In this document: positions 1 through 8,107 of the stretch, piece by piece
Layout of the letters: every line of letters begins with the position of its first letter
Numbering within the stretch: position 1 is the stretch's first letter
Source: Candidatus Zixiibacteriota bacterium
GTDB taxonomy: Bacteria; Zixibacteria; MSB-5A5; DSPP01
DNA length: 64,000 bases
Direction of reading: 5' to 3'
NCBI GenBank assembly: GCA_022614805.1
Contig: JAKEHY010000008.1
Coordinates: 9,040 to 73,039, forward strand
The notes under the pieces: generated by a model
What the model was told of the DNA's origin: nothing
Database searches by the model: none
What the model saw: only the letters and a program-made list of their open reading frames with translations
Made by a program: the position numbers and the translations under genes

Positions 1-1521
1 GTAAAATTCCAAGGCCGGGTCCGGAAGGAGGGTACCTGTTCCTTTGAAGATTTCAAGTGGCACAGCGACCGGGCGGCCCGCTACGACTTCGGTTTTGTTC
101 AATACACTTGGGGGGATTACCATTGGAATCTCCTGCGGGACCGGGTGGAGGAGATGACCGATTCGCTTTCCAAGGTCTTTAATCTGGCTACTTCCCAAAG
201 GCCGGAGTACTACTTTGCCCCCTGTTTGTTTTCCGACTGGGTCTGGGACGGCCGGTTCTTTTTTTCCCTGGAGCCCTCGCGCCGGCGGGCGGTTTCGGTT
301 TACTGCCGGGAGGCCAACTCTTTTTCCCCCTGGGTGCCCAACCTTTTGCTTTTTTACCTAAGCTGGGGGTATGCACCCGCTCCCTTGGTTGAGGGAGCCG
401 CCGCCTATTTTGACTATCCCCATTTTTTCGCCCGGGAGTACTGGCGGCAGGGGAAGCTGGATTCGCTGGCCCGGCTTTTGTCCACATACCGGTATCGAGG
501 GCTGCCGCCCGAGCGGGGGCTTTCGGAAACGGCTTCCTTCGTCCGTTTTTTGGTTGAAAGATACGGGGCCGGGCTTTTTGAAAAGCTGTATCGGAGCGCC
601 ACCGATTTGACCCTTAAATCCGATTTGGAGGGCCTGTACGGTAAACCGGCTGACTCGCTGGAAGCGGAATGGAAACGGGAGCTGGCCGCCTTCCGGCCCG
701 CGCCCGAACCCTTGCGGCGGCTGGCCCAGGAGGAATTCTGGAACTTTCGTTTTGAGGAAGCCCTGCGCCATTACCGCGCCGCTCTTGAGCTCGACTCCAA
801 TCCACTGCCCGAAGATTTTGCCGACATAGCCAACCAGTTCTACAACCTCGGCCGCTACGACAGCGCGCGGGCCTACTTCGAAAAAGCCTACCGGGCCGAT
901 TCTAATTTCTGGCGGCGGCCCTATGCGGCGGCGAATTTTTCCTTGATTTTGGGGGACACGCTGAAGGCGGACCGGTACTTTCGGCGGGTATTGGCCCTGG
1001 ACAGCTCCGTAAGCGACGGCTTGGTGCGCCTCGGAACCTACTTTTTCGAGGCGGGGGATTTTGCCCGGGCCGAATCCCTTTATCTTTTAGCCCTGAAGAA
1101 AAAAATCCATCCAGGTGATTTGGCCGAATTGAATATGAATTTGGGGTATCTCGCTTGGCGGGTAAAGGGGGATTTCAAAAAAGGGAACGACCTTTTGAAT
1201 GCCGCCTGGGGCGCCTACCGCCGGGCCCGCAGCGATGCGCCCGGCGTTCCGGCTTCCTACTGGCGGCTGGGGGAGCTTTTTTTGTATAAAAACCTTTCCG
1301 ATTCGGCGGAGGCCAATTTACAATTTGCGCTCTACCTGGAAACCCGCCCCTATTACCTGGCCAAAATCCTCATTCGAATGGGAAATTTGTATGACTTGAT
1401 AAATCAGCGTAAGAAAGCCGTCGGGTACTATCGGTCGGCGCTGCGGCAGGCGGCGGCCCCGCCGGACCGCCGCCGGGCACAGGCGTATTTGACCAAGCCG
1501 TTCCGGCTCGGAGTCAATTAG
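1..1521 (+). CDS. TPR-repeat protein with peptidase-MA-like N-terminal region (5' partial)
   Basis: The reading frame is open from the first base of the window, so the true start lies upstream; the first internal ATG is at 145. The front part resembles the gluzincin (peptidase MA-like) fold: a segment with VEGAAAYF is followed by a helix containing VRFLVERYG, as in families where a WLxEGLAxYF motif follows the zinc-binding helix. I see no HExxH in the preceding helix, which reads PNLLLFYLSWGY, so this copy is probably not a zinc peptidase. From about base 720 the protein is tetratricopeptide repeats (for example DFADIANQFYNLGRYDSARA), which suggests a protein-binding role. It ends 3 bases before the GTG of the BatA-like gene, so the two are probably co-transcribed. 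The cellular role is unknown. Confidence 0.75.
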   Translation, partial: VKFQGRVRKEGTCSFEDFKWHSDRAARYDFGFVQYTWGDYHWNLLRDRVEEMTDSLSKVFNLATSQRPEYYFAPCLFSDWVWDGRFFFSLEPSRRRAVSVYCREANSFSPWVPNLLLFYLSWGYAPAPLVEGAAAYFDYPHFFAREYWRQGKLDSLARLLSTYRYRGLPPERGLSETASFVRFLVERYGAGLFEKLYRSATDLTLKSDLEGLYGKPADSLEAEWKRELAAFRPAPEPLRRLAQEEFWNFRFEEALRHYRAALELDSNPLPEDFADIANQFYNLGRYDSARAYFEKAYRADSNFWRRPYAAANFSLILGDTLKADRYFRRVLALDSSVSDGLVRLGTYFFEAGDFARAESLYLLALKKKIHPGDLAELNMNLGYLAWRVKGDFKKGNDLLNAAWGAYRRARSDAPGVPASYWRLGELFLYKNLSDSAEANLQFALYLETRPYYLAKILIRMGNLYDLINQRKKAVGYYRSALRQAAAPPDRRRAQAYLTKPFRLGVN

Positions 1522-1524
1522 CCG

Positions 1525-3597
1525 GTGTTCAGCTTTCTGAACCCCCTATTTCTCTTTTTTTTGCCCCTTTCCGCCCTTCCTTTTTTGATTCATTTTTTAA
1601 ACCGCCGCCGCTCGCAAACCGTCCTTTTTTCCTCCCTCGTTTTCTTGAAAGGGCTGGAAAAAACCCGCCTGCGAAAAATTCAGCTGAAGCAGTGGCTTTT
1701 GCTTCTGGTGCGCACGCTGGTTTTCTTGTTTTCGGTTCTGGCGTTTGCCCGGCCCTCCTGGCATCCGGAGGGGCGCGCGGGCGGCGGGCGCACTTCCGCC
1801 GTTTTGGTTTTCGACGACGGCTACCGCGCCGGCCAGCTGACCAAGGACGGGGTCGTCTGGGAACGGTACCGGGCAGGCGGTGAAAAGCTTTTTGAGCTTT
1901 TTAGAAACGGGGATGAGGTTTTGGTTCGGTTTGCATCCCTTCCCGAGGACCAATCCGGGTTAAGCCACGATTTGACCGTCGAGCAGGAAAAAGTTTTTAA
2001 AAAAGAGGCGGTCTCCATCGCTTCCTCCGAGCCGGCCGCCCTTTTACAAGCGCATCAACTTTTGTCAGTTTCGCACAATCCCAACCGCGAGATTTACCTT
2101 TTTTCAGATGGCCGTTTTTCGCTTTCGTCGGTTGAACGGGCCATGGAAAGACGAAGCGTCTCCCCCACTCAAGCCACGCTTTTCTGGCTGTCGCCGGAAC
2201 TGGAAGACGGCGACAACCGGGCGCTGGTCTCCTTTCGTTTTGCCGACCCGGTTTTGGCCGTTGGCCTGCCGATTCGGGTGGAGGCGGAAGTTTTCAATCA
2301 AAGAAAGTCCACTGCTGCCAGCGTTCTGGTTTCCCTGTACCTGGACGGCAAGAAGGTGAGCCAGCAAGCGGTGGATTTGGCCGCCGGAAAAAGCAAAAAA
2401 GTTTTGCTGGCGGCCCCGGTTTTCGCCTCCGGCTGGCACGGGGGGCATCTGGAGTTGCCGGATGACGACTTGCCGGCGGACAATCGCCTCTATTTTTCGT
2501 TTTACCTGCGTCCGAAGCTGCGGTTGCTTTTGGCTTCGGATTCCCCCAGTTACTGGAGTGCGGCCGAGCTGGTGTTGGCGGCGGGGCAGAAATCGGGAAG
2601 CTGGTTGGAAATCCAGAAGGCCCGGCTTTCCGAATTTTCGCGGCTGGACTGGTCGAAAATAGACGCCGCCTTCGTGGCCCTGCCGGCGTCGTTTGACTAC
2701 GGATGGTGGGAGCGGATTTTGCGCTTTGTCGGCGGCGGCGGCGGAGTTTTTTTGACGCCGGAAGGAGATTTGCGGAAGTATCCTCCCGATGTTATCAAAG
2801 AGGCCGCCGGCCTGCGGCTGGAAGGACTGACCGCTTCGGGCCCTTCGGAATTTTTCTCTTTTTGGCCGGAGGGAGCCCATCCCATTTTTTCCTTTTTGGC
2901 TCGCGAAAATCGGGTTCCTCTTTTGAAGTTTTATTCCCATCACAAAAGCCGGGCCGGCCCGGAGGCCGTCCTGGCGGCGCGGTTTTTAAAGGCCGGGGCG
3001 GCCCTGGTCGAAAGGAGGGGAAAGGCCGGGCGGTTGATATTTTCCACGGCCTCATTTGACCGCGCCAACACCGATTTGTATTTCCACGCTTTTGCCGTGC
3101 CCTTTTTTTTCCGCACGGTGCAATATCTGGCCAGCTTTTCGGCTCCGGTGGAGGATTTCAAGACCGGGGGGAGGGTTTCGTTTTCGCCGCCGGATTTTCC
3201 CAAAAAAGTTCCGCTCCGGCTGGTGGGGCCGGACGGCTCGGCCGGCGGCGTTGGGCTTGCCGGCCGGCGGGAAGGGTATCTGGACCTGGGCGTTCTGACC
3301 CAGCCCGGCGTCTATCGGCTGTACCAGGATACGTCTTTGGTGGGGATTATAGCCGTGAACGTGGATACCAAAAGCTCCTCCTTTTCGCCGGTCGAAGCCG
3401 GCCAATTGGAAAAAGCGTTGCCGGGATTCAAAGTTGTTGAAATTCCGCTGGGGGACCAAATCGAGCCGGTCGTTCGCCAGAGCCGCTCCGGCAGGGAATT
3501 GTGGAAGCTTCTTGTTTTCGCCGTGCTTGGACTTCTGGGGCTGGAGATGGCCGTGGTGCGCTGGGGAGAAAAACCGGCACCGCCCCTGCCCGCTTAA
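1525..3597 (+). CDS. BatA-type membrane protein (aerotolerance regulator N-terminal domain)
   Basis: This 690-residue protein starts at a GTG 3 bases after the preceding stop. Residues 1-80 match the BatA N-terminal domain: a first membrane helix near FLNPLFLFFLPL, the basic stretch HFLNRRRS, and a second helix around QWLLLLVRTLVFLFSVLAFA ending in ARPSW. A von Willebrand A-like region follows, but where active VWA domains have DxSxS it reads DDGYRAG, so metal binding looks lost. Residues about 330-500 resemble a class I glutamine-amidotransferase-like fold without a clear catalytic Cys (LRLLLASDS, then FVGGGGGVFLTPEG). A last membrane helix lies near the C-terminus (LLVFAVLGLLGLEMAVV). The family is common in Bacteroidetes-like bacteria, often beside MoxR ATPases; no moxR is seen here. 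It probably acts in the cell envelope. Function is not established. Confidence 0.8.
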   Translation: MFSFLNPLFLFFLPLSALPFLIHFLNRRRSQTVLFSSLVFLKGLEKTRLRKIQLKQWLLLLVRTLVFLFSVLAFARPSWHPEGRAGGGRTSAVLVFDDGYRAGQLTKDGVVWERYRAGGEKLFELFRNGDEVLVRFASLPEDQSGLSHDLTVEQEKVFKKEAVSIASSEPAALLQAHQLLSVSHNPNREIYLFSDGRFSLSSVERAMERRSVSPTQATLFWLSPELEDGDNRALVSFRFADPVLAVGLPIRVEAEVFNQRKSTAASVLVSLYLDGKKVSQQAVDLAAGKSKKVLLAAPVFASGWHGGHLELPDDDLPADNRLYFSFYLRPKLRLLLASDSPSYWSAAELVLAAGQKSGSWLEIQKARLSEFSRLDWSKIDAAFVALPASFDYGWWERILRFVGGGGGVFLTPEGDLRKYPPDVIKEAAGLRLEGLTASGPSEFFSFWPEGAHPIFSFLARENRVPLLKFYSHHKSRAGPEAVLAARFLKAGAALVERRGKAGRLIFSTASFDRANTDLYFHAFAVPFFFRTVQYLASFSAPVEDFKTGGRVSFSPPDFPKKVPLRLVGPDGSAGGVGLAGRREGYLDLGVLTQPGVYRLYQDTSLVGIIAVNVDTKSSSFSPVEAGQLEKALPGFKVVEIPLGDQIEPVVRQSRSGRELWKLLVFAVLGLLGLEMAVVRWGEKPAPPLPA

Positions 3598-3618
3598 TTC
3601 GACACAATGCCGCAGATT

Positions 3619-3647
3619 GTCATTCCGTGCGAAGCGCGTAATCTCTC
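3619..3647. repeat. short interspersed repeat-like element
   Basis: The 137-base gap before the flavodoxin-like gene holds GTCATTCCGTGCGAAGCG followed by GTAATCTCTC. This resembles the widespread intergenic repeat family of the form GTCATTCCGAGCGAAGCG plus GAATCTC seen in many uncultured bacteria. Only one copy is in the window, so its repeat status rests on similarity recalled from other genomes. Confidence 0.35.
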
Positions 3648-3734
3648 TTTTCCGCTCGTTGCTTGTTGCGTTTCATATGAGAGGAACCGAAATTTGGGCC
3701 TTCCTTTTCGTTTAGCTTCACGTATTTTTCCTTT

Positions 3735-4331
3735 GTGAAAAAACCGTTGCTGCTGGCCTTGAACGGCAGTCCGGTGCCGGGGTCTTCGACGGAAATTCTT
3801 TTGAAGGAATTCTGCCGCGGGGCGGGCTCGGCCGGTTTTGCGGTCGAATGGGTCGATTTGAACAAGAAAAAAATTATGCCCTGCCAGAGCTGCGGAGAAT
3901 CGCCGGAACCGAACCTTTGCTTTTTTGACGACGATATGACCCCCATCTATGAAAAGTTTCTGGCCAGCCGGCTCGTGGCGGTGGGTTCGCCCATCTACTT
4001 TGACTCGGTTTCGGCCCAGGTGAAGCTTTTTATCGACCGGATGAACTGCGTGCGGCCGATGGCGGAAAAGAAAGACGGAGAGATTTATCTCAAAAAAAGG
4101 AAACTGGGCAACCGCGGCGGGTTCGTGATTTTGGTCGGCGGCGAAGACCCCAAGTTTCAGGGGGCGCTCTGGGTGGTGAAGGGGTTTTTCATCTGGGCGG
4201 GCACTCATCCGGAAGGGCATCTTTTGTATTCGCCCAACACGTTTGCGGCCGGCTCGGTCAGAAAAGAAAATAGGGTTTTAACCGAAGCGTTTGAAAAGGG
4301 GAGAAAACTGGCTTTGAAGTGGAAAGGTTGA
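3735..4331 (+). CDS. NADPH-dependent FMN reductase / flavodoxin-like protein
   Basis: The product is a 198-residue single-domain flavoprotein of the NAD(P)H-dependent FMN reductase/multimeric flavodoxin family, presumably a cytoplasmic quinone- or iron-reducing oxidoreductase. The opening beta strand and phosphate-binding loop read LLALNGSPVPGSSTEILL, which matches the family pattern G-S-x-R/P-x-x-S-x-T that binds the FMN phosphate. A PCQSCGE segment sits where many members carry a CxxC between strand 2 and helix 2. The segment LVAVGSPIYFDSVSAQVKLF is the typical FMN-edge strand and helix. The start is a GTG with a weak upstream site; no closer in-frame ATG fits the fold. The gene converges with the minus-strand zinc-ribbon gene. 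Its physiological substrate cannot be read from the sequence. Confidence 0.8.
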   Translation: MKKPLLLALNGSPVPGSSTEILLKEFCRGAGSAGFAVEWVDLNKKKIMPCQSCGESPEPNLCFFDDDMTPIYEKFLASRLVAVGSPIYFDSVSAQVKLFIDRMNCVRPMAEKKDGEIYLKKRKLGNRGGFVILVGGEDPKFQGALWVVKGFFIWAGTHPEGHLLYSPNTFAAGSVRKENRVLTEAFEKGRKLALKWKG

Positions 4332-4355
4332 AGCTCGGAGAAACGGGTTGGGTTG

Positions 4356-4748
4356 CTACTCCCCTTCTTCGGGAAACTCCACGCCGGAAAGCTTGGTTTC
4401 CGGGATGACCTGCTCGGCAATCCCTTCCGCTTCGGCCAAGCGGTCTTCCGGCACCAAAACGGATGCTGGGGCGGCCGGGTTGGGCGCGGTGACGTACTGG
4501 AAGGCGAAATAGGCCGCGCCGATGCCGGATGTTTTCACCAAAGCCGGAATGCCCTCGTTGTCCAAAGCTTCGCGCAACATTTCGGCGTAAAGCTGGCTTA
4601 AATTCTGGCGCAGGGGAACGAAACGGTAGTTTGAATTTTGCTCGTGCAGTTCTTCTTCTTTGGGCGGGTGCAGTTCCAAGAGGCCGCCGCACTCCTGACA
4701 TTCCTCCCGGCCTTCCGGGTATTCCGTTTTGCAACGCGGGCAGTACAT
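4356..4748 (-). CDS. zinc-ribbon protein with DUF2007 (putative signal-transducing) domain
   Basis: This 130-residue cytoplasmic protein begins MYCPRCKTEYPEGREECQEC, a four-cysteine zinc ribbon (CxxC...CxxC). After an acidic linker, residues 45-115 carry a DUF2007-like fold that includes LREALDNEGIPALVKTSG and VLVPEDRLAEAEGIAEQ. That family is annotated as a putative prokaryotic signal-transducing protein because of similarity to the PII-like ferredoxin fold, but no biochemical role is known. The gene is divergent from yggS and convergent with the flavodoxin-like gene. A purine-rich site, AAGGAGG in the upstream leader, precedes the ATG. Confidence 0.8.
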   Translation of the reverse strand: MYCPRCKTEYPEGREECQECGGLLELHPPKEEELHEQNSNYRFVPLRQNLSQLYAEMLREALDNEGIPALVKTSGIGAAYFAFQYVTAPNPAAPASVLVPEDRLAEAEGIAEQVIPETKLSGVEFPEEGE

Positions 4749-4775
4749 CTCTTCTCCCTTTCGCCTCCTTCCTCA

Positions 4776-4803
4776 ATGATACGCCGGTTTTGGCCAAAAG
4801 CAA
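4776..4803 (-). promoter_or_regulatory. sigma70-type promoter for the zinc-ribbon gene
   Basis: Read on the minus strand, TTGCTT (4798-4803) and TATCAT (4776-4781) are separated by 16 bases. The -10 matches the consensus at 5 of 6 positions. The site lies 28 bases upstream of the ATG at 4748. Confidence 0.45.
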
Positions 4804-4832
4804 CAAGTTTTGTTTTCGCTCGGAAAAAGGGG

Positions 4833-4861
4833 TTGATTTTTGAGTTTTTTGGGGCTATCCT
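4833..4861 (+). promoter_or_regulatory. sigma70-type promoter for yggS, possibly giving a leaderless mRNA
   Basis: TTGATT (4833-4838) and TATCCT (4856-4861) are spaced by 17 bases. The -10 ends only 9 bases before the yggS ATG at 4871 and no Shine-Dalgarno sequence lies between, so transcription would start at or almost at the start codon. Confidence 0.4.
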
Positions 4862-4870
4862 TTTCGGCTA

Positions 4871-5623
4871 ATGAATTTCGCTTCGAGCGTGGCGGAGGCG
4901 CTGGATGCCGTCTGCCGGAACATTCTGGAAGCGCAAAAAAAATCGGGACGGAAACAAGGGGTTCAGGTCGTCGCGGTGACCAAAAACGTGGGAATGGAAA
5001 AAATGCGGGAAGCCATCGAAGCCGGGCTTTCCTCCTTTGGCGAAAACCGGGTTCAAGAGGCCCTCCCGAAAATCGAAGCTATTGGGAAGAAAGTCAGCTG
5101 GCGGATGGTCGGGCATTTGCAAAGCAACAAGGTGAAAAAAGCGGTCGAATATTTCGACGCCATCGATTCGGTCGATTCGTTCGGGCTGGCAGCCGAAATT
5201 TCCAAAGCGGCCAAGGCTAAAAACCGTATAATGCCCGTTTTGTTGGAAGTGAACACCTCCGGCGAGCCGTCCAAATACGGCCTTTCGCCGGAAAAAACCC
5301 TTGAAGAAGCGGAAAAGATTGCCGGCCTGGAGAATCTTTCCGTGGATGGTTTGATGACCGTCGGGCCGTTGGCGAACGAAGAAAAAAAACTGCGCGCGGC
5401 TTTCGCTCGGTTGCGGCAGCTTTTTGAAGAAATTGAGCAAAAGAAAATTTTCGGCCTGTTGTTTCGCCATCTTTCGATGGGAATGTCGGCCGATTACCCC
5501 ATGGCCGTGGAGGAGGGGGCAACGATGGTTCGGCTGGGAACGGCGATTTTTGGGCCGCGAACTCAAAATATCGAAAACCCTTCGGCAAGCTCAGGGTTCA
5601 TCCCTCGGCAAGCCTCGGGATGA
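4871..5623 (+). CDS. yggS: YggS/PROSC-type pyridoxal phosphate homeostasis protein
   Basis: The product is a 250-residue TIM-barrel PLP-binding protein that buffers free pyridoxal 5'-phosphate; it has no known catalytic reaction. Family signatures are clear: VVAVTKNVG holds the PLP-binding lysine, followed by FGENRVQEA, WRMVGHLQSNKVKKAV, LLEVNTSGEPSKYG, DGLMTVGPL, LSMGMSADYPMAV and the end motif VRLGTAIFGPR. Homologues stop shortly after IFGPR. Here about 16 more residues (TQNIENPSASSGFIPRQASG) are encoded by two tandem repeat-like units at 5576-5623, so the C-terminus looks captured from an inserted repeat. The divIVA gene starts 10 bases downstream, an arrangement also seen in Gram-positive yggS-sepF-divIVA clusters. 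Confidence 0.92.
   Translation: MNFASSVAEALDAVCRNILEAQKKSGRKQGVQVVAVTKNVGMEKMREAIEAGLSSFGENRVQEALPKIEAIGKKVSWRMVGHLQSNKVKKAVEYFDAIDSVDSFGLAAEISKAAKAKNRIMPVLLEVNTSGEPSKYGLSPEKTLEEAEKIAGLENLSVDGLMTVGPLANEEKKLRAAFARLRQLFEEIEQKKIFGLLFRHLSMGMSADYPMAVEEGATMVRLGTAIFGPRTQNIENPSASSGFIPRQASG
5576..5623. repeat. tandem REP-like repeat inside the 3' end of yggS
   Basis: Two imperfect units lie side by side: CCTTCGGCAAGCTCAGGGTT (5579-5598) and CCCTCGGCAAGCCTCGGGAT (5602-5621). The motif TCGGCAAGC-CTCAGGG resembles a family of short repeats common in uncultured bacterial genomes. The second unit supplies the yggS stop codon. Confidence 0.5.
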
Positions 5624-5633
5624 AGGAGGCTAT

Positions 5634-6191
5634 ATGACCTTAACGGCGGTGGATTTGCGCTCGATTGAGTTCCCCAAACGGTTCCGGGGGTACGACCGGG
5701 CCGAAGTCGATTCGTTTTTGAGAACGCTGTCCGACGAGTTGGAGGAAAAAGACCGCGAACTGGCGGAACTGCGCAACCGCACAACGCGCCTGGAGGCCGA
5801 GCTGGAGGAATTTCGCGGGCTGGAGGGCTCCTTGCAGGAGGTTTTGATGGCCGCCCAGAAGACGGCCGAAGATACCCGTTTGAATTCGGTCAAGGAGGCG
5901 GAGCTGCTTTTGCGGGAGGCGCAGTTGAAGGCAGAAGAGCTGATTCACAAGACGCAGGAGAGCTTGGGGAACGTAAAGCGGGAGTTGGTGGAACTGTACC
6001 AACTCCGTTCGAACTATGTGATGCAGTTTCGGGGGATGATAGATTCGCACCGCGCGATGCTGGAAGAAATGGAAAAGTCGCAGGAAGGAGCCAGACATCT
6101 GCGTTTTGTGAAGAAGGCGGACGCCGCCGAGGCGCAGGCGCTGCGGGCCGCGGAACCGGTTGAAGAATTGAAACAACGATTGGAAGAGTAA
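5634..6191 (+). CDS. divIVA: DivIVA-domain coiled-coil protein
   Basis: The product is 185 residues and starts at the ATG at 5634, just after a strong AAGGAGG site (5623-5629). An upstream in-frame ATG at 5424 lies inside yggS and is rejected. The N-terminus MTLTAVDLRSIEFPKRFRGY then DRAEVDSFL is the DivIVA lipid-binding head, with the conserved FxxxxRGYxxxEVDxFL pattern. The rest is a long coiled coil (EELEEKDRELAELR and onward), as expected of a protein that oligomerises at curved membrane such as septa and poles. It is followed 9 bases later by the phosphorylase gene. Whether it organises growth or division here is inference from family members. Confidence 0.85.
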   Translation: MTLTAVDLRSIEFPKRFRGYDRAEVDSFLRTLSDELEEKDRELAELRNRTTRLEAELEEFRGLEGSLQEVLMAAQKTAEDTRLNSVKEAELLLREAQLKAEELIHKTQESLGNVKRELVELYQLRSNYVMQFRGMIDSHRAMLEEMEKSQEGARHLRFVKKADAAEAQALRAAEPVEELKQRLEE

Positions 6192-6200
6192 GAGAATAGA

Positions 6201-7043
6201 TTGACCAAAAAACCAGCGGATAATTTGAAAGCGCGCATTGATGAAGCAGTAAGCTACGTTCGCACCCAGACCAAGCTGGCGCCGCAAATCGGCATCGTTC
6301 TGGGCACCGGGCTGGGGGGGCTGGCGGAAAAGATTAAGGCGGAGAAATCCGTATCTTACGAAAACATCCCCCACTTTCCGGTTTCGACCGTGGAAAGCCA
6401 TGCCGGGCGTTTGATTTTCGGCGAACTCGAAGGGAAAAAAGTGGTGGCAATGCAGGGACGTTTCCATTTTTACGAAGGGTACTCGATGCAGGAGGTGACT
6501 TTTCCGGTGCGGGTGATGAAGGCCTTGGGCGCCAATATCCTCATCGTTTCCAACGCCTGCGGCGGGTTGAATCCGCAATTCAGAGCCGGGGACATAATGG
6601 TCATCAGCGACCACATCAATATGCAGGGGGCCCATCCGCTTATCGGGCCGAATGACGATTCGCTTGGCGTGCGTTTTCCGGATATGTACCAGTGCTACGA
6701 CCCGGCCTTGATTGCCACGGCGGAAGAGGCGGCCCTGGATCTTAAACTACGGGTCTGGAAGGGGGTTTACGTTTCGGTCACCGGGCCGACTCTGGAAACG
6801 GCGGCGGAGTATCGCTTCTTGCGCATCATCGGCGCCGACGTGGTGGGGATGTCCACCGTGCCGGAAGTCATCGTTGCCCGCCACGGCGGAATGCGCGTTC
6901 TGGGCTTTTCCATCATCACCGATATGGGGCTGCCGGATGCCTTGAAGCCCTGCTCGCTGGAAGAAATCATCCACACCGCTAACAAAACCGAGCCCTTGCT
7001 GACCGCTTTGATGAGCGAGACGGTAAAGAGGATAAAGGTTTAG
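6201..7043 (+). CDS. punA: purine-nucleoside phosphorylase (trimeric, PNP/MTAP family)
   Basis: This 280-residue enzyme phosphorolyses purine nucleosides to the free base and (deoxy)ribose 1-phosphate in purine salvage. It has the family's phosphate loop GIVLGTGLGGL near residue 30, VESHAGRLIFG, the GRFHFYEGY segment, the base-site motif SNACGGLNPQF, and the C-terminal block GPTLETAAEYRFLRIIGAD then VGMSTVPEVIVARH. Length is usual for the trimeric class. The start is a TTG at 6201 placed after GAGAATAG; no ATG fits before the first conserved strand. Some members prefer S-methyl-5'-thioadenosine, but the ETAAEYR context favours PNP. It sits between divIVA and an AT-rich insert that separates it from ileS. 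Confidence 0.92.
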   Translation: MTKKPADNLKARIDEAVSYVRTQTKLAPQIGIVLGTGLGGLAEKIKAEKSVSYENIPHFPVSTVESHAGRLIFGELEGKKVVAMQGRFHFYEGYSMQEVTFPVRVMKALGANILIVSNACGGLNPQFRAGDIMVISDHINMQGAHPLIGPNDDSLGVRFPDMYQCYDPALIATAEEAALDLKLRVWKGVYVSVTGPTLETAAEYRFLRIIGADVVGMSTVPEVIVARHGGMRVLGFSIITDMGLPDALKPCSLEEIIHTANKTEPLLTALMSETVKRIKV

Positions 7044-7049
7044 TATCAA

Positions 7050-8093
7050 ATGGGTGAGTTAAGCGTTCGTGAATCTCAGGTTGAAGATGTTTTGGCAATC
7101 TACCCAGATATTGCCCGAGAAATTTTGGATTTCAGGGATGAATTAACTCTTTTGAGTCGACAAAAAATCCTTCCTTCGGGAAACAAGCTTGATTTACTAT
7201 TTGCGTCAGGGAGAAAATTAGTTTTGCTGGAATTAAAAGTGGAAAATTTTCAAACACAATTTTTGAATCAAACTATAAATTATAGAGAAGAGCTTATCGG
7301 TCTCCAGAAAAAAGGTAAGTTGTTAGACGGCCCTATAGAAGCCTACCTTTTGTGCCCTTTCTTTAGTTCAGGCAACATATCTACTTGTGAAAAGGAAAGC
7401 GTAATTCCTGTAAGATATCTTCCAGAGAAGGTTTTAATGCACTTTTTTGCCCGTTTGAGAGAACTTGCGAATTTCATTACTTTGAAACCTTCCAATCATG
7501 GCTTATGGAATCTGAAATTATTAAACCGACTCTTATATTTGTTAATCTCTCCTCGCCATACTGCCTATCTCGTAGAACACACCAGACTTTCCAGAAGCAC
7601 TGTAGGAAGTTATTTGCGCCTTGCAAACGAACTAAAATTGGTACAGGAATACAAAGACGGAACGTTTGTGCTTACCGATTTAGGTCAAAGCTATTTTCGT
7701 CTTCGCGATAAGGATGCCGATGATGACAATATCTCAGATGAACAGGCCAAAGTTCTACAAGAGTTCATAATTAAAGATCCGTTCGCAAGCCCTGCCATTT
7801 TTGGAATTTACTCAATCGTGGATGTTGTGTTTACATTATCAAAAAATACTTATCCGGTTTCTCAAAAGCTGGTTGTCAATTATTTCCGGGATACCGTCGG
7901 CAAAAACTTTGAATGGTCGCATAAGGCGGCCTCCGACGCAGCGCGGATGTATTCAAACTATGCTGCGGAACTGGGGTTAGTCGGAAGAATTGGAGGCAGC
8001 TTTTTCATAACCCCGAACGGAACGAGATTTATTATTCTGCTACAATTGCACAAATCCATAAAGGTTGTTGATGCACTTCAAACCATCCATTAG
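7050..8093 (+). CDS. PD-(D/E)XK nuclease-like protein with winged-helix regions
   Basis: This 347-residue protein has visibly more AT-rich codon use than its neighbours, which suggests recent acquisition. Residues 45-75 read GNKLDLLF, then GRKLVLLELKVENFQTQF, the D...ExK core of PD-(D/E)XK nucleases, closest to the NucS/DUF91 pattern. From about residue 160 come helical winged-helix-like segments (TRLSRSTVGSYLRLANELKL followed by a basic wing) and a second helical region. I do not recognise a named family. The gene follows the phosphorylase by 6 bases and is followed by a small acidic protein 14 bases later. A DNA-targeting or defence role is inferred only from the nuclease core, composition and position inside a housekeeping run. 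Confidence 0.65.
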   Translation: MGELSVRESQVEDVLAIYPDIAREILDFRDELTLLSRQKILPSGNKLDLLFASGRKLVLLELKVENFQTQFLNQTINYREELIGLQKKGKLLDGPIEAYLLCPFFSSGNISTCEKESVIPVRYLPEKVLMHFFARLRELANFITLKPSNHGLWNLKLLNRLLYLLISPRHTAYLVEHTRLSRSTVGSYLRLANELKLVQEYKDGTFVLTDLGQSYFRLRDKDADDDNISDEQAKVLQEFIIKDPFASPAIFGIYSIVDVVFTLSKNTYPVSQKLVVNYFRDTVGKNFEWSHKAASDAARMYSNYAAELGLVGRIGGSFFITPNGTRFIILLQLHKSIKVVDALQTIH

Positions 8094-8107
8094 TTTGCGG
8101 AGGCAAT

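Noticed and set aside
2104-2943. Minus-strand open frame within the BatA-like gene
   Set aside because: Composition is typical of an antisense shadow and no start signal or domain is present.
5640-6635. Long minus-strand open frame over divIVA and punA
   Set aside because: It is rich in Gln, His and Arg, has no recognisable domain, and lies opposite two real genes.
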